Source: Deltaproteobacteria bacterium
GTDB lineage: Bacteria; Desulfobacterota; Desulfomonilia; UBA1062
Reading direction: 5' to 3'
Length of the DNA: 8,024 nt
NCBI GenBank assembly: GCA_020053185.1
Contig: JAGVNP010000050.1
Span: 1-8,024, forward strand
The notes under the pieces are model-generated. The model saw nothing but the letters and a program-made list of their open reading frames with translations. It was not told where the DNA came from and did no database searches. The translations under genes were made by a program, and so were the position numbers. Shown one piece after another: positions 1 to 5,891 of this stretch; within the stretch, counting starts at the first letter, position 1; every line of letters begins with the position of its first letter.

Positions 1-175
1 CAAAATTCTGCAGCATCATGGCCATGGCAACGGTATTGCCCATGAACTCCTGCGGCCAAGCTCCACCGCGTTCAAGCAATAATACTTTCTTGCCCTTCTT
101 GCTCATCTCACGGGCTACTGTGCCGCCACCTGGGCCTGACCCCACTACGATCACATCATATTCTTTGTTAGGCAT
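1..175 (-). CDS. FAD-dependent oxidoreductase, GMC-like (5' part only, continues off the left edge)
   Basis: Only the first 58 codons are in the window. The protein starts MPNKEYDVIVVGSGPGGG and continues with a second strand ending LLLERG. This is a classical N-terminal Rossmann fold for FAD: the glycine-rich loop GSGPGGG at residues 12-18 binds the diphosphate, and the acidic residue of LLLERG at about 36-39 binds the ribose. The segment after it (WPQEF, then GNTVAMAMM) resembles bacterial GMC-family oxidoreductases, which oxidise alcohols or hydroxy compounds, but the catalytic C-terminal half is not visible, so substrate and subfamily cannot be read. The ATG at 175 has a good GGAGGG Shine-Dalgarno at 181-186. 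The gene lies 82 bp downstream of the solute-binding protein gene on the same strand, so co-transcription is likely. A related FAD/NAD(P) oxidoreductase family is the main alternative. FAD binding is certain enough; the GMC label is moderate. Confidence 0.8.
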   Translation of the reverse strand, partial: MPNKEYDVIVVGSGPGGGTVAREMSKKGKKVLLLERGGAWPQEFMGNTVAMAMMLQNF

Positions 176-222
176 AAGCACCCTCCGCCTTTGTTTTATG
201 TAAATCTTTAATAATTAATAGT

Positions 223-250
223 TTGGGAGTTGGGAAAAACCCACTCCCAA
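223..250 (-). other. intercistronic hairpin between solute-binding protein and oxidoreductase genes
   Basis: An 11-bp stem with one bulged base pairs TTGGGAGTGGG with its near-complement around a five-base loop, starting 7 nt after the TAG stop of the solute-binding protein gene as transcribed. There is no run of U after the stem, only an AT-rich sequence, so it is not a typical intrinsic terminator. In TRAP and ABC operons, such hairpins behind the binding-protein gene often stabilise its mRNA so that it is made in excess of the next gene. That role is inferred here. Confidence 0.5.
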
Positions 251-257
251 TAAACTA

Positions 258-1562
258 CTATTTACGCCATGCCTCATACTGCTCATTTCCGCCAGGAAGA
301 ATGCCTTTTTCATACCAATTATTGTCCAGCTTTCCTTGTTTTTTAAGGGTTCTATATTCCTCCCTGTACTTAAGGATTTCATCCAACAGCCATTTAGGGT
401 ATTCCTTGTCCGCCAACTGGGTGTAGAGTGGGAGAGACTTCTGTTTGAGTTTTTCCAATTCTGCATCAGGAAAATGCACTTCTTTTATTGCGCCCCTGCT
501 AATTAGTTCTTTCTTTGCCTTCTTTTCTCCCTCCCGTATGCAGTGTCGCTGTCCCATGTACTGGTACTTATCTCCTTTGACGTTAGACAATCCCTCATCT
601 AATGTTGTCAGGAACATCTCTCGAAACTCCTTGCCGTTCTTATAACCGTACTTTGGCCCCCATTTGTCCATAAAGGCTTCCATCAGATCAAACATTTTCT
701 TATCTACAAAGCCCATGGCAACTTCATGACCAAACAAAGGATAGTCAGTTGCATATTTGAGGTGAGGCCACCACTGCAGAGCAATGGGCACATACCATCC
801 GCTGTATACAGAATCCATCATTTTTGTAGAAAGAGGCTGTATTGCATCAAAGAGTTCTGCCGAAACAGTTTTATTAAAGCCGAAAACCTTGTTCACATCG
901 TCTCTGACACGATCTCCCCTGAAGTACCAGAAATTAAGCTTTTTAAAATCGTCCGTGCTATTGAGAGGAACAGGAGAAAAAATAAAATCTTCACAAGCTT
1001 CCCCCGTACCTAAGTATTGAAACCCTCTTTGTTCTGTAAGTTTTGCTATGCTTGGTCCCATCTTTTTGAGGATATAGTCTATCTCACATGCCTTTCCGTT
1101 ATAGTAAAGATCTGGCTCCCAATCGAACAGAAAGGGGAGTTCAAACACGCACGTTTCAGGTACAGCCAGCGTAGATCCCATATTCGTAAGACCTAGAAGA
1201 TGAAGCTGCTTCATCTTCAATTTTCTGATGGTATCTGCCTCATCACCCATTACCCCGCCTCCATAGAGGCGAACCTTGATGAATCCCTTACTTTCTCTTT
1301 CTAAATCCTTCCCGAAAGCATTCACATTCAACCACCAGACCGTTCCCTCAGGTGCTGATGTCGCCCATTTCATGAGAATTGCCATATTGTCAGGTGGAAC
1401 CTCACCCCCTGTAACAAAACGCTCAAGATCCCATGGGTCAACGTATTTTTTGTCCGCAGCACAAAGAGGCAGACTGGAAAAAATAACTGCAATTACCATA
1501 ATAAAAATACCTATCCACGACGCATGAACCCTCACCATCTTTTCACCTTTTTTCTGGAACAT
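258..1562 (-). CDS. TRAP-type (DctP-like) periplasmic solute-binding protein
   Basis: This 434-residue protein resembles DctP-family (TRAP) extracytoplasmic solute receptors. Residues 1-37 form a signal peptide: a basic start, a hydrophobic stretch from Trp16 to about Leu33, and a probable signal peptidase I cut after Cys-Ala-Ala. The lipobox cysteine pattern is poor. The mature part shows the family's order: an SAPEGTVWW strand near 69-77, the KVRLYGGGVMGDE motif near 97-108, LKMKQLHLLGL near 115-125, and the ELPFLF motif at 141-146. At the place where DctP proteins carry the arginine that binds a carboxylate, this protein reads NFWYFR (210-215), with Trp instead and an Arg three residues later. 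The C-terminus (about 320-434) is helical, lysine-rich and longer than in typical 330-residue DctP proteins. The ATG at 1562 is chosen over the in-frame ATG at 1583 because GGAGGGAGG lies six bases before it. No DctQ or DctM genes are in view. Substrate unknown. Confidence 0.85.
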   Translation of the reverse strand: MFQKKGEKMVRVHASWIGIFIMVIAVIFSSLPLCAADKKYVDPWDLERFVTGGEVPPDNMAILMKWATSAPEGTVWWLNVNAFGKDLERESKGFIKVRLYGGGVMGDEADTIRKLKMKQLHLLGLTNMGSTLAVPETCVFELPFLFDWEPDLYYNGKACEIDYILKKMGPSIAKLTEQRGFQYLGTGEACEDFIFSPVPLNSTDDFKKLNFWYFRGDRVRDDVNKVFGFNKTVSAELFDAIQPLSTKMMDSVYSGWYVPIALQWWPHLKYATDYPLFGHEVAMGFVDKKMFDLMEAFMDKWGPKYGYKNGKEFREMFLTTLDEGLSNVKGDKYQYMGQRHCIREGEKKAKKELISRGAIKEVHFPDAELEKLKQKSLPLYTQLADKEYPKWLLDEILKYREEYRTLKKQGKLDNNWYEKGILPGGNEQYEAWRK

Positions 1563-1568
1563 ATTTAT

Positions 1569-1577
1569 CCTCCCTCC
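1569..1577 (-). promoter_or_regulatory. Shine-Dalgarno that fixes the solute-binding protein start
   Basis: GGAGGGAGG on the minus strand lies six bases before the ATG at 1562. It falls inside the longer open frame that begins at 1583, and that upstream ATG has no comparable site in front of it, so the downstream start is the likely one. Confidence 0.8.
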
Positions 1578-1615
1578 AATCATTAGAACCGTCCCTTCTC
1601 TATGGTCCTGTATTT

Positions 1616-1657
1616 TTATTTTTTTTCATAAGTGTGAATAAATGTTAGCTGCTTCAT
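1616..1657 (-). CDS. possible 13-residue leader peptide upstream of the solute-binding protein gene
   Basis: A 13-codon open frame (MKQLTFIHTYEKK) ends in TAA 53 bp before the solute-binding protein start and is read in the same direction. It has an AGGGGG Shine-Dalgarno at 1665-1670 with ideal seven-base spacing to its ATG. A ribosome site this good in front of such a short frame suggests a translated upstream ORF or leader peptide that might tune expression of the operon. It could equally be the remnant of a former gene start or chance. No attenuator hairpin overlapping it was recognised, and nothing in the sequence identifies an effector. Confidence 0.3.
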   Translation of the reverse strand: MKQLTFIHTYEKK

Positions 1658-1724
1658 AAAGACACCCCCTAAACGAAACCTACAAAAAAATACATTTTTA
1701 TCTGCACCTCCAAACATAGGCTAC

Positions 1725-1753
1725 ATATTATATATTTAGCAAAAACCTTCCAA
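1725..1753 (-). promoter_or_regulatory. candidate sigma-70-type promoter for the solute-binding protein operon
   Basis: On the minus strand TTGGAA (1748-1753) is followed after 17 bases by TAATAT (1725-1730), overlapping a perfect TATAAT (1727-1732) at 15 bases. Transcription would begin near 1718, giving a leader of about 155 nt that includes the 13-codon ORF. The region is so AT-rich that chance matches are expected, so support is weak. Confidence 0.3.
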
Positions 1754-1925
1754 TATGAAATATTTTTAAAATGAAACTAATTTACTAAATACGCTGACCA
1801 AACCGATCCGTCAATCAATATTTTGCCTTTAGTCTTCCTTTCCATGAAAATCAGTCTTCGGACAAGAAGTTACAAGAAGCTTGAGTAAGGAACACATGCA
1901 ATATGGATTGCCGATCTAGCAATAA

Positions 1926-2114
1926 CAAGAGAGTAGAAGGCAATATTTTGAGGTGTGGCCCAATCAAGCTCCAGAAATGGTATATTTAAGTACAGATGGC
2001 AAAACCAGAGATCATATAATTGTTATGTCGGGTAAAAAAGCGTTCCTTTTAACCGTTCATCTCCAAGAAAACGTGCTACCATATGAAGAGAATAAAACGA
2101 TGACAGGACAGTAG
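1926..2114 (+). other. unidentified open frame of 62 codons, possibly a decayed gene fragment
   Basis: The plus-strand frame is open for 62 codons from just after a TAA at 1923 to a TAG at 2112. The only early in-frame ATG is at 1977, which would give 45 residues and has no Shine-Dalgarno. The middle part reads APEMVYLSTDGKTRDHIIV, a composition that looks more like a folded protein than a random AT-rich frame. Upstream, other frames are interrupted by several stops. I do not recognise a family. It may be the tail of a broken gene or simply chance. Confidence 0.2.
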
Positions 2115-2208
2115 ATTTTAAATGTCTAGGGTATAGCATCTTCTTTGACAATTCAAAAACATATAACACTCATTTGCAATTCGGAAATAAATCTGATAGA
2201 AATGATAC

Positions 2209-2715
2209 ATGAAAAAACTTCCTTTACCTCGAAAAAAAATTGATGAAGTATTATTTAATGCATTCCAAGCAATCTTTCTTTTTGAGAGAGCAAAAATAAA
2301 AACTTTTGGACTTTCCTTTGAAGAAATTTACACTCTCCAGCTCCTAAAAAAAAGCTCTCCCGTTAGGATGAGGACTCTTGTCGAAAAAATTAATATCCCA
2401 TTTAGCAGTGCAACCCGAATGATCACTCGTCTTGAAAAGCTAGGGTATCTAAAAAGAATCATGCATAAACATGATAGACGAGGGATTAATGTTATCCTAG
2501 AAAAAGATGGAGAAAAAATCAATAAAAGCATAGAGAATAACAACTTCAATATTGTTTTTAATAATATTTCCCAGTTCAACGATTTTCAGATTGCTGCGTT
2601 TATCGAAACAGCAAAATGCATGGGTAAACTTCTCTACAGCACAACAAATGGCAAGGACGATAAGTCCTTGCCACATAAACAAAAGATAAAGCAGGGAGCG
2701 AAGAAAACCAAATAA
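2209..2715 (+). CDS. MarR-family winged-helix transcriptional regulator
   Basis: This 168-residue protein has the MarR layout: an N-terminal dimerisation helix (about 10-33), a helix-turn-helix with the recognition helix at about 65-77 (SSATRMITRLEKL), and a beta-wing at about 82-100 built around HDRRGINVILEKDGEKI, in which the Asp-Arg-Arg is the family hallmark. C-terminal helices follow to about 143. Members are dimeric, usually repress divergent or neighbouring genes and respond to small phenolic or other ligands. From position alone, the solute-binding protein/oxidoreductase operon is the obvious candidate target. The last 25 residues form a lysine-rich tail beyond the usual fold, and that tail is encoded by a perfect hairpin (see 2649-2673). 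The gene is markedly AT-rich and rich in Lys and Asn compared with the enzymes on either side, which may point to acquisition. The Shine-Dalgarno before the ATG is weak. Ligand unknown. Confidence 0.88.
   Translation: MKKLPLPRKKIDEVLFNAFQAIFLFERAKIKTFGLSFEEIYTLQLLKKSSPVRMRTLVEKINIPFSSATRMITRLEKLGYLKRIMHKHDRRGINVILEKDGEKINKSIENNNFNIVFNNISQFNDFQIAAFIETAKCMGKLLYSTTNGKDDKSLPHKQKIKQGAKKTK
2649..2673 (+). repeat. perfect 10-bp inverted repeat inside the 3' end of the MarR gene
   Basis: TGGCAAGGAC and GTCCTTGCCA flank a five-base GATAA loop, giving a perfect 10-bp stem. It encodes NGKDDKSLP in the MarR tail, after the conserved domain ends. No U-tract follows on the plus strand. On the minus strand the stem is followed by a moderately T-rich stretch (ATTTGTTGT), so a weak terminator for antisense transcripts is possible. 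A palindromic element inserted in the coding tail is the other reading. Confidence 0.7.
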
Positions 2716-3097
2716 AGAGCGTTAGTACTTTTTGGATCATCCGGCTGAAAAATCAAACTAGGACAGGTAGTGAAACTCCCCGTGACAAGTCGCGGGGTAT
2801 TCTGTAAAGTCTCTCCGTAAAACCAAGCTTCTATATTTCACATCAAGTACATAGTCAGCAGATAGTTATTATCTTCTTATGTCGTTATTGTTAGCACTTT
2901 TTTTGAGTTCGATCGTAGCGAACCTCCCCAGTTATTCCTTAAAAAATTCCTTTCCTTCCTATTGACATACTGATCAAATCGAAGGAACCTGGTATATCAA
3001 TCAAAATTTTTGGCCTTTAAGAATATTGAATCACAGTGTTTCCTGGCCCTTCTATAACCACCCGTGATACCTTTGAAAATTTCTTGTTACATAAACC
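2716..3097. other. convergent intergenic region without recognisable genes
   Basis: This 382-bp stretch lies between the 3' ends of the MarR and MATE genes. It contains one GC-rich hairpin (2778-2797) and a small GTTCG/CGAAC hairpin at 2907-2923 that comes after, not before, a run of seven T on the plus strand, so it does not make a terminator for the MarR gene. I saw no open frame with a ribosome site, no RNA gene and no clear U-tailed terminator for either flanking gene. Confidence 0.6.
2778..2797. repeat. REP-like GC-rich palindrome
   Basis: CCCCGTGAC and GTCGCGGGG pair over up to nine positions, with one G-U wobble, around a very small AA centre; in practice this is a stem of seven or eight pairs with a short loop. 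It stands out as an island of GC in an AT-rich gap. Neither side carries a U-tract, so it looks more like a dispersed REP-type element or a bidirectional RNA-stabilising hairpin between convergent genes than a standard terminator. Confidence 0.5.
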
Positions 3098-4528
3098 TTA
3101 TGGCTCAATCTCTGGAGTCTCAGTATAGATGGGCGGCATGGGAGGCAGGACTTCCTCGATTACCTTCATGGTCTTCCATTTTCCCCCACGAAATCGGAAA
3201 AAGAACACAAGGCCAAGTGTGATAATGTAGGTTGAGGCAATGATCCATCCTGCATAGATCCCGTAATGTAAAACCTCCAGAACAATATAGCAGGGGATAA
3301 CTAAAACAAAAGAAGATATGATCACAATCATGTACATAATGAAGTGTGTGTCGCCTGCTCCTCTGATCGCAGATGCAAAGATGATGTTTACTGTATCAAA
3401 CAGCGAATATACCGCAACAAATCTGAGAAGGATCAATGCAATAGCATATATGGGAGCAAAACTTGCAGGATCAGCATACGCAGCAAACGGCATCAGAAAG
3501 ACGCCGGGCACAAACATAAAAGCCAAAGCCAGAAGACCCATAGAAACAAATGTCATGTGGAAGCCAGAATATACTGCCTTTTCCGCCAGGTCAGCCCTGC
3601 CCTTTCCAAGATACTGGCCCACGAGCACTGAGATCGCAATACCAAAACCGATCATGGGCATGAAAGAGATGGTATTGATATTCAGCACAATGTTGGTTGA
3701 TGCCAGATACACAGTGCCAAGCCTGCCTATCATAAGCACAAAAAGCGTAAACCCTGCGAGATCTAGAAAAAACTGTATTCCATTGGGAAGTCCAAAGCGG
3801 AGCATCCTGAAAAATAGCTCTTTGTCAAATCGCCATCCGCTTATGGTGTGGTAAAGCCTGTTGTATGGGCCTTTCGCAAGCAAAAAGAGATAAGCGAGAA
3901 AGGATACACATACTGTAATGTCAGTAGCAATCGCTGCGCCCTTTATACCAAGTTCCGGAAAACCAAATTTGCCAAAGATCAGCATATAATCCATCACAAG
4001 ATGAACAGCCGTGGCAAAGGCATTCACCCACATCACTGGCCATGGCCTGCTCCTGCCAGAAAAAAATCCAGCCATTGCAGATGATGCAACCAGAGGAAAT
4101 GCACCCAAACAAAGAATCTGAAAATAAACCACCTCGTGCGTCTGGATTGATTGCTCATGTCCAATAAAGCCAAAAAGAGGCCCGGCAAACGGGATCAATA
4201 AAAGATTCATCACTCCAGCAAGGATCGCAACGTACACGCCCTGCCAAAGTGAAGGCCCAATCCTGTTAAAAAGACCTGACCCATAATACTGGGCAACAAA
4301 CACACTCACATAACTTGCAGTGCCTATAAAAAGGCTCATGATAGTAAAGCTTAAGATACCGGCAGGCGTTACTGCAGCGATAGTCTCTGCAGAGTACCAG
4401 GTTAAAAACATTCGATCGACAAAGTGCTGTATTGACCATGAGCCGGTACTTAGAATCAACGGAAATGCGAGGACAAGGACTTCCTTATATCCGGCTTTGC
4501 TCTCCCAGCGATCTTTCAGATAGTTCAC
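3098..4528 (-). CDS. MATE-family efflux transporter
   Basis: At 476 residues with about 12 hydrophobic segments in two bundles, this is a full-length MATE (NorM-like) inner-membrane antiporter. TM1 reads LVLAFPLILSTGSWSIQHF and is followed by VDRMFLTWYS, the typical MATE sequence between helices 1 and 2. The second bundle starts near MLRFGLPNGIQFFLDLAGF, the internal repeat of that motif. Family members export cationic drugs or metabolites using Na+ or H+ gradients; the substrate here cannot be read. The C-terminal tail after TM12 is short, hydrophilic and proline-rich (PPMPPIYTETPEIEP). The gene sits 46 bp downstream of the diadenylate cyclase gene on the same strand, so the two are probably one transcript. 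The assigned start is a GTG at 4528 with only a weak AGG in front. A strong AAGGAG lies six bases before an in-frame ATC at 4546 instead, so six more N-terminal residues are possible. Confidence 0.9.
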   Translation of the reverse strand: MNYLKDRWESKAGYKEVLVLAFPLILSTGSWSIQHFVDRMFLTWYSAETIAAVTPAGILSFTIMSLFIGTASYVSVFVAQYYGSGLFNRIGPSLWQGVYVAILAGVMNLLLIPFAGPLFGFIGHEQSIQTHEVVYFQILCLGAFPLVASSAMAGFFSGRSRPWPVMWVNAFATAVHLVMDYMLIFGKFGFPELGIKGAAIATDITVCVSFLAYLFLLAKGPYNRLYHTISGWRFDKELFFRMLRFGLPNGIQFFLDLAGFTLFVLMIGRLGTVYLASTNIVLNINTISFMPMIGFGIAISVLVGQYLGKGRADLAEKAVYSGFHMTFVSMGLLALAFMFVPGVFLMPFAAYADPASFAPIYAIALILLRFVAVYSLFDTVNIIFASAIRGAGDTHFIMYMIVIISSFVLVIPCYIVLEVLHYGIYAGWIIASTYIITLGLVFFFRFRGGKWKTMKVIEEVLPPMPPIYTETPEIEP

Positions 4529-4552
4529 TTTGCCTGCAATTGCGATAGCTCT

Positions 4553-4558
4553 CTCCTT
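4553..4558 (-). promoter_or_regulatory. Shine-Dalgarno with no canonical start at the right distance (MATE gene)
   Basis: AAGGAG on the minus strand is six bases before an in-frame ATC (4544-4546), 12 before an in-frame ATT (4538-4540) and 24 before the GTG at 4526-4528. No ATG, GTG or TTG occurs in frame nearer. Either the GTG is used with its own weak AGG, or a rare ATC or ATT start is used. Confidence 0.55.
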
Positions 4559-4574
4559 GACTTATCTGGCTGGC

Positions 4575-5783
4575 TTAGGACTTCTTTTCTGGTTTTTTCT
4601 TATGAGCAACTATATGGATTTTTTCCGGATTGATTTTTACCATATATAGATTGGAAGGGACTTTGACCATTTCTTCATTGAGAACAATACGTTGCCATCC
4701 TTCTTTGATACTGGAGAGATCTACGGAAATCTTCAATGTTGTCGGATCAAAAATGCTGAACGCCTGTGGAGATCCCACAAGTGTTATTGAAGCCTCCTTG
4801 GCCTTTGATTCTTCGATCTCCCACTCCTGCGACTCCATGCGATATTCGATAGGCACCACAAAATCTCTCTGCACAGATTCCTTTTGATATCCAAATGCAA
4901 ACCAGAGCCCAATTGCAAGAAAGATTGCCACTGCTTTTTCAGGCATATTCCTTCTAAACCATTGGGTACCTGCTTTTTGTTTTTTGGCCGGATATTTTTT
5001 CTCATAAAAATCTTCGAGGATACTTCCCAGCCTGGGCACACCACCGATCACACCAATCCTTCCGTTGTGGGCAATCGATATAGAACCCCTCTCCTCAGAA
5101 ACAACAATACATAGCGAATCACATCTTTCAGCAAGACCGAGCGCTGCTGTATGCCGGAGCCCAAATCTCCCGAATTTTTCCGGATTCAAGGAAAGCGGCA
5201 AGTGACATCCGAACTTCTGAACCTGGCCTTCATCAATAATGACCGCACCATCATGGCCCATAGAGTGCGCATCAAAAATGCTTGCCAGAAGAGGATGGCT
5301 TAGAATGCCATCAAGCGCATACCCGCCTTCAAGATGCCTTTCAAGCGGATCATTTCCTTTGAGTACAATAAGCGCTCCTGTTCTATTCGAAGCAAAATCC
5401 GCAACGCTCTCAATCACCATCCTTATATCTTTAAGATACTGGGCTTCATCTCTGGCACTGATACTCTTTTTGATCGATCCCCATGATGCAACCCTCTCGA
5501 AAAAACGACGAATTTCCTCCTGAAAAATCACCACAAGCGCAATTATAAGAATTGTAAAAAAGCTCTTTAGCGCCATTGATGTAAGATAGAGATGAAACCA
5601 TCTGGCAACTATATAAACAACTCCGAAAAGGCTGATCCCTACAAGCACAAGCCGGGAGGTAGTGCTCTTAAACCATATGAGAAAACCATAGATAAACGTT
5701 GATATGATAATAACATCAAATACATCTTGAATACGAACACTATGAGAAAACGCTAATAGAGCTTCCATAATGTTTTCCAGCAT
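4575..5783 (-). CDS. membrane diadenylate cyclase (CdaA-type) fused to a C-terminal YbbR-like domain
   Basis: This 402-residue protein makes c-di-AMP from two ATP. Three transmembrane helices (about 21-38, 44-61 and 72-89) precede a DisA_N/DAC domain (about 105-245), the layout of CdaA. The catalytic DGA motif is at 178-180 (HDGAVII). The second motif, normally Arg-His-Arg, reads Arg-His-Thr (210-212) in GLRHTAALGLAERCD, followed by CIVVSEERGSISI. CdaA normally ends near 275 residues. Here a fourth hydrophobic helix (about 283-299, AVAIFLAIGLWFAFGY) leads to a domain at about 303-395 resembling one YbbR repeat (FVVPIEYR, ITLVGSP, ISVDLSSIKEGWQRIVL). In Firmicutes YbbR domains belong to the separate regulator CdaR, so enzyme and regulator appear fused, with the YbbR part outside the membrane. 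Usual partners folP and glmM are absent; a MATE gene follows instead. The ATG at 5783 has AAGGGAG eleven bases upstream, slightly far. No clear promoter was seen. Confidence 0.9.
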   Translation of the reverse strand: MLENIMEALLAFSHSVRIQDVFDVIIISTFIYGFLIWFKSTTSRLVLVGISLFGVVYIVARWFHLYLTSMALKSFFTILIIALVVIFQEEIRRFFERVASWGSIKKSISARDEAQYLKDIRMVIESVADFASNRTGALIVLKGNDPLERHLEGGYALDGILSHPLLASIFDAHSMGHDGAVIIDEGQVQKFGCHLPLSLNPEKFGRFGLRHTAALGLAERCDSLCIVVSEERGSISIAHNGRIGVIGGVPRLGSILEDFYEKKYPAKKQKAGTQWFRRNMPEKAVAIFLAIGLWFAFGYQKESVQRDFVVPIEYRMESQEWEIEESKAKEASITLVGSPQAFSIFDPTTLKISVDLSSIKEGWQRIVLNEEMVKVPSNLYMVKINPEKIHIVAHKKKPEKKS

Positions 5784-5891
5784 GTCTTACAAATCTCCCT
5801 TAAATAACTCTATAACAAGTTTTCTCTGAAAGAAAAATAGGATATCTTTGTAAATAGCATAAAGCATAGATCTTTGCACACTGCTCATTTT

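Larger units (their letters stand above)
1584..2208. other. AT-rich divergent intergenic region between solute-binding protein and MarR genes
   Basis: About 625 bp lie between the two divergent genes, much more AT-rich than the flanking metabolic genes. On the minus strand it probably carries the promoter of the solute-binding protein operon and a 13-codon leader ORF. On the plus strand it holds a 62-codon open frame without a convincing start. A TTGACA at 2145-2150 precedes the MarR gene, but no good -10 element sits at the right spacing; the best AT-rich match (TATAAC, 2162-2167) is only 11 bases away. The 10-mer CAATATTTTG occurs twice (1816-1825 and 1941-1950). No clear palindromic MarR operator was found by eye. 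Confidence 0.6.

Noticed and set aside
1563..1583. Upstream ATG at 1583 as the start of the solute-binding protein
   Set aside because: It would place the strong GGAGGGAGG ribosome site inside the gene; the ATG at 1562 has that site at proper distance and gives a normal signal peptide.
1816..1950. Two copies of CAATATTTTG as regulator binding sites
   Set aside because: Ten-base AT-rich matches are expected by chance in this region, and the sites are not palindromic as MarR operators usually are.
2145..2167. TTGACA with TATAAC as a MarR promoter
   Set aside because: The spacing between the two hexamers is 11 bases, too short for a sigma-70 promoter, and nothing better is placed at 16-18 bases.
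2898..2923. T7 run with GTTCG/CGAAC hairpin as a terminator
   Set aside because: On the plus strand the T run precedes the hairpin, and on the minus strand it reads as A's; neither orientation gives a stem followed by U's.
3318..3854. Plus-strand open frame of 178 codons
   Set aside because: It lies wholly antisense to the well-supported MATE gene, and its residues show no domain pattern; it is a shadow frame.
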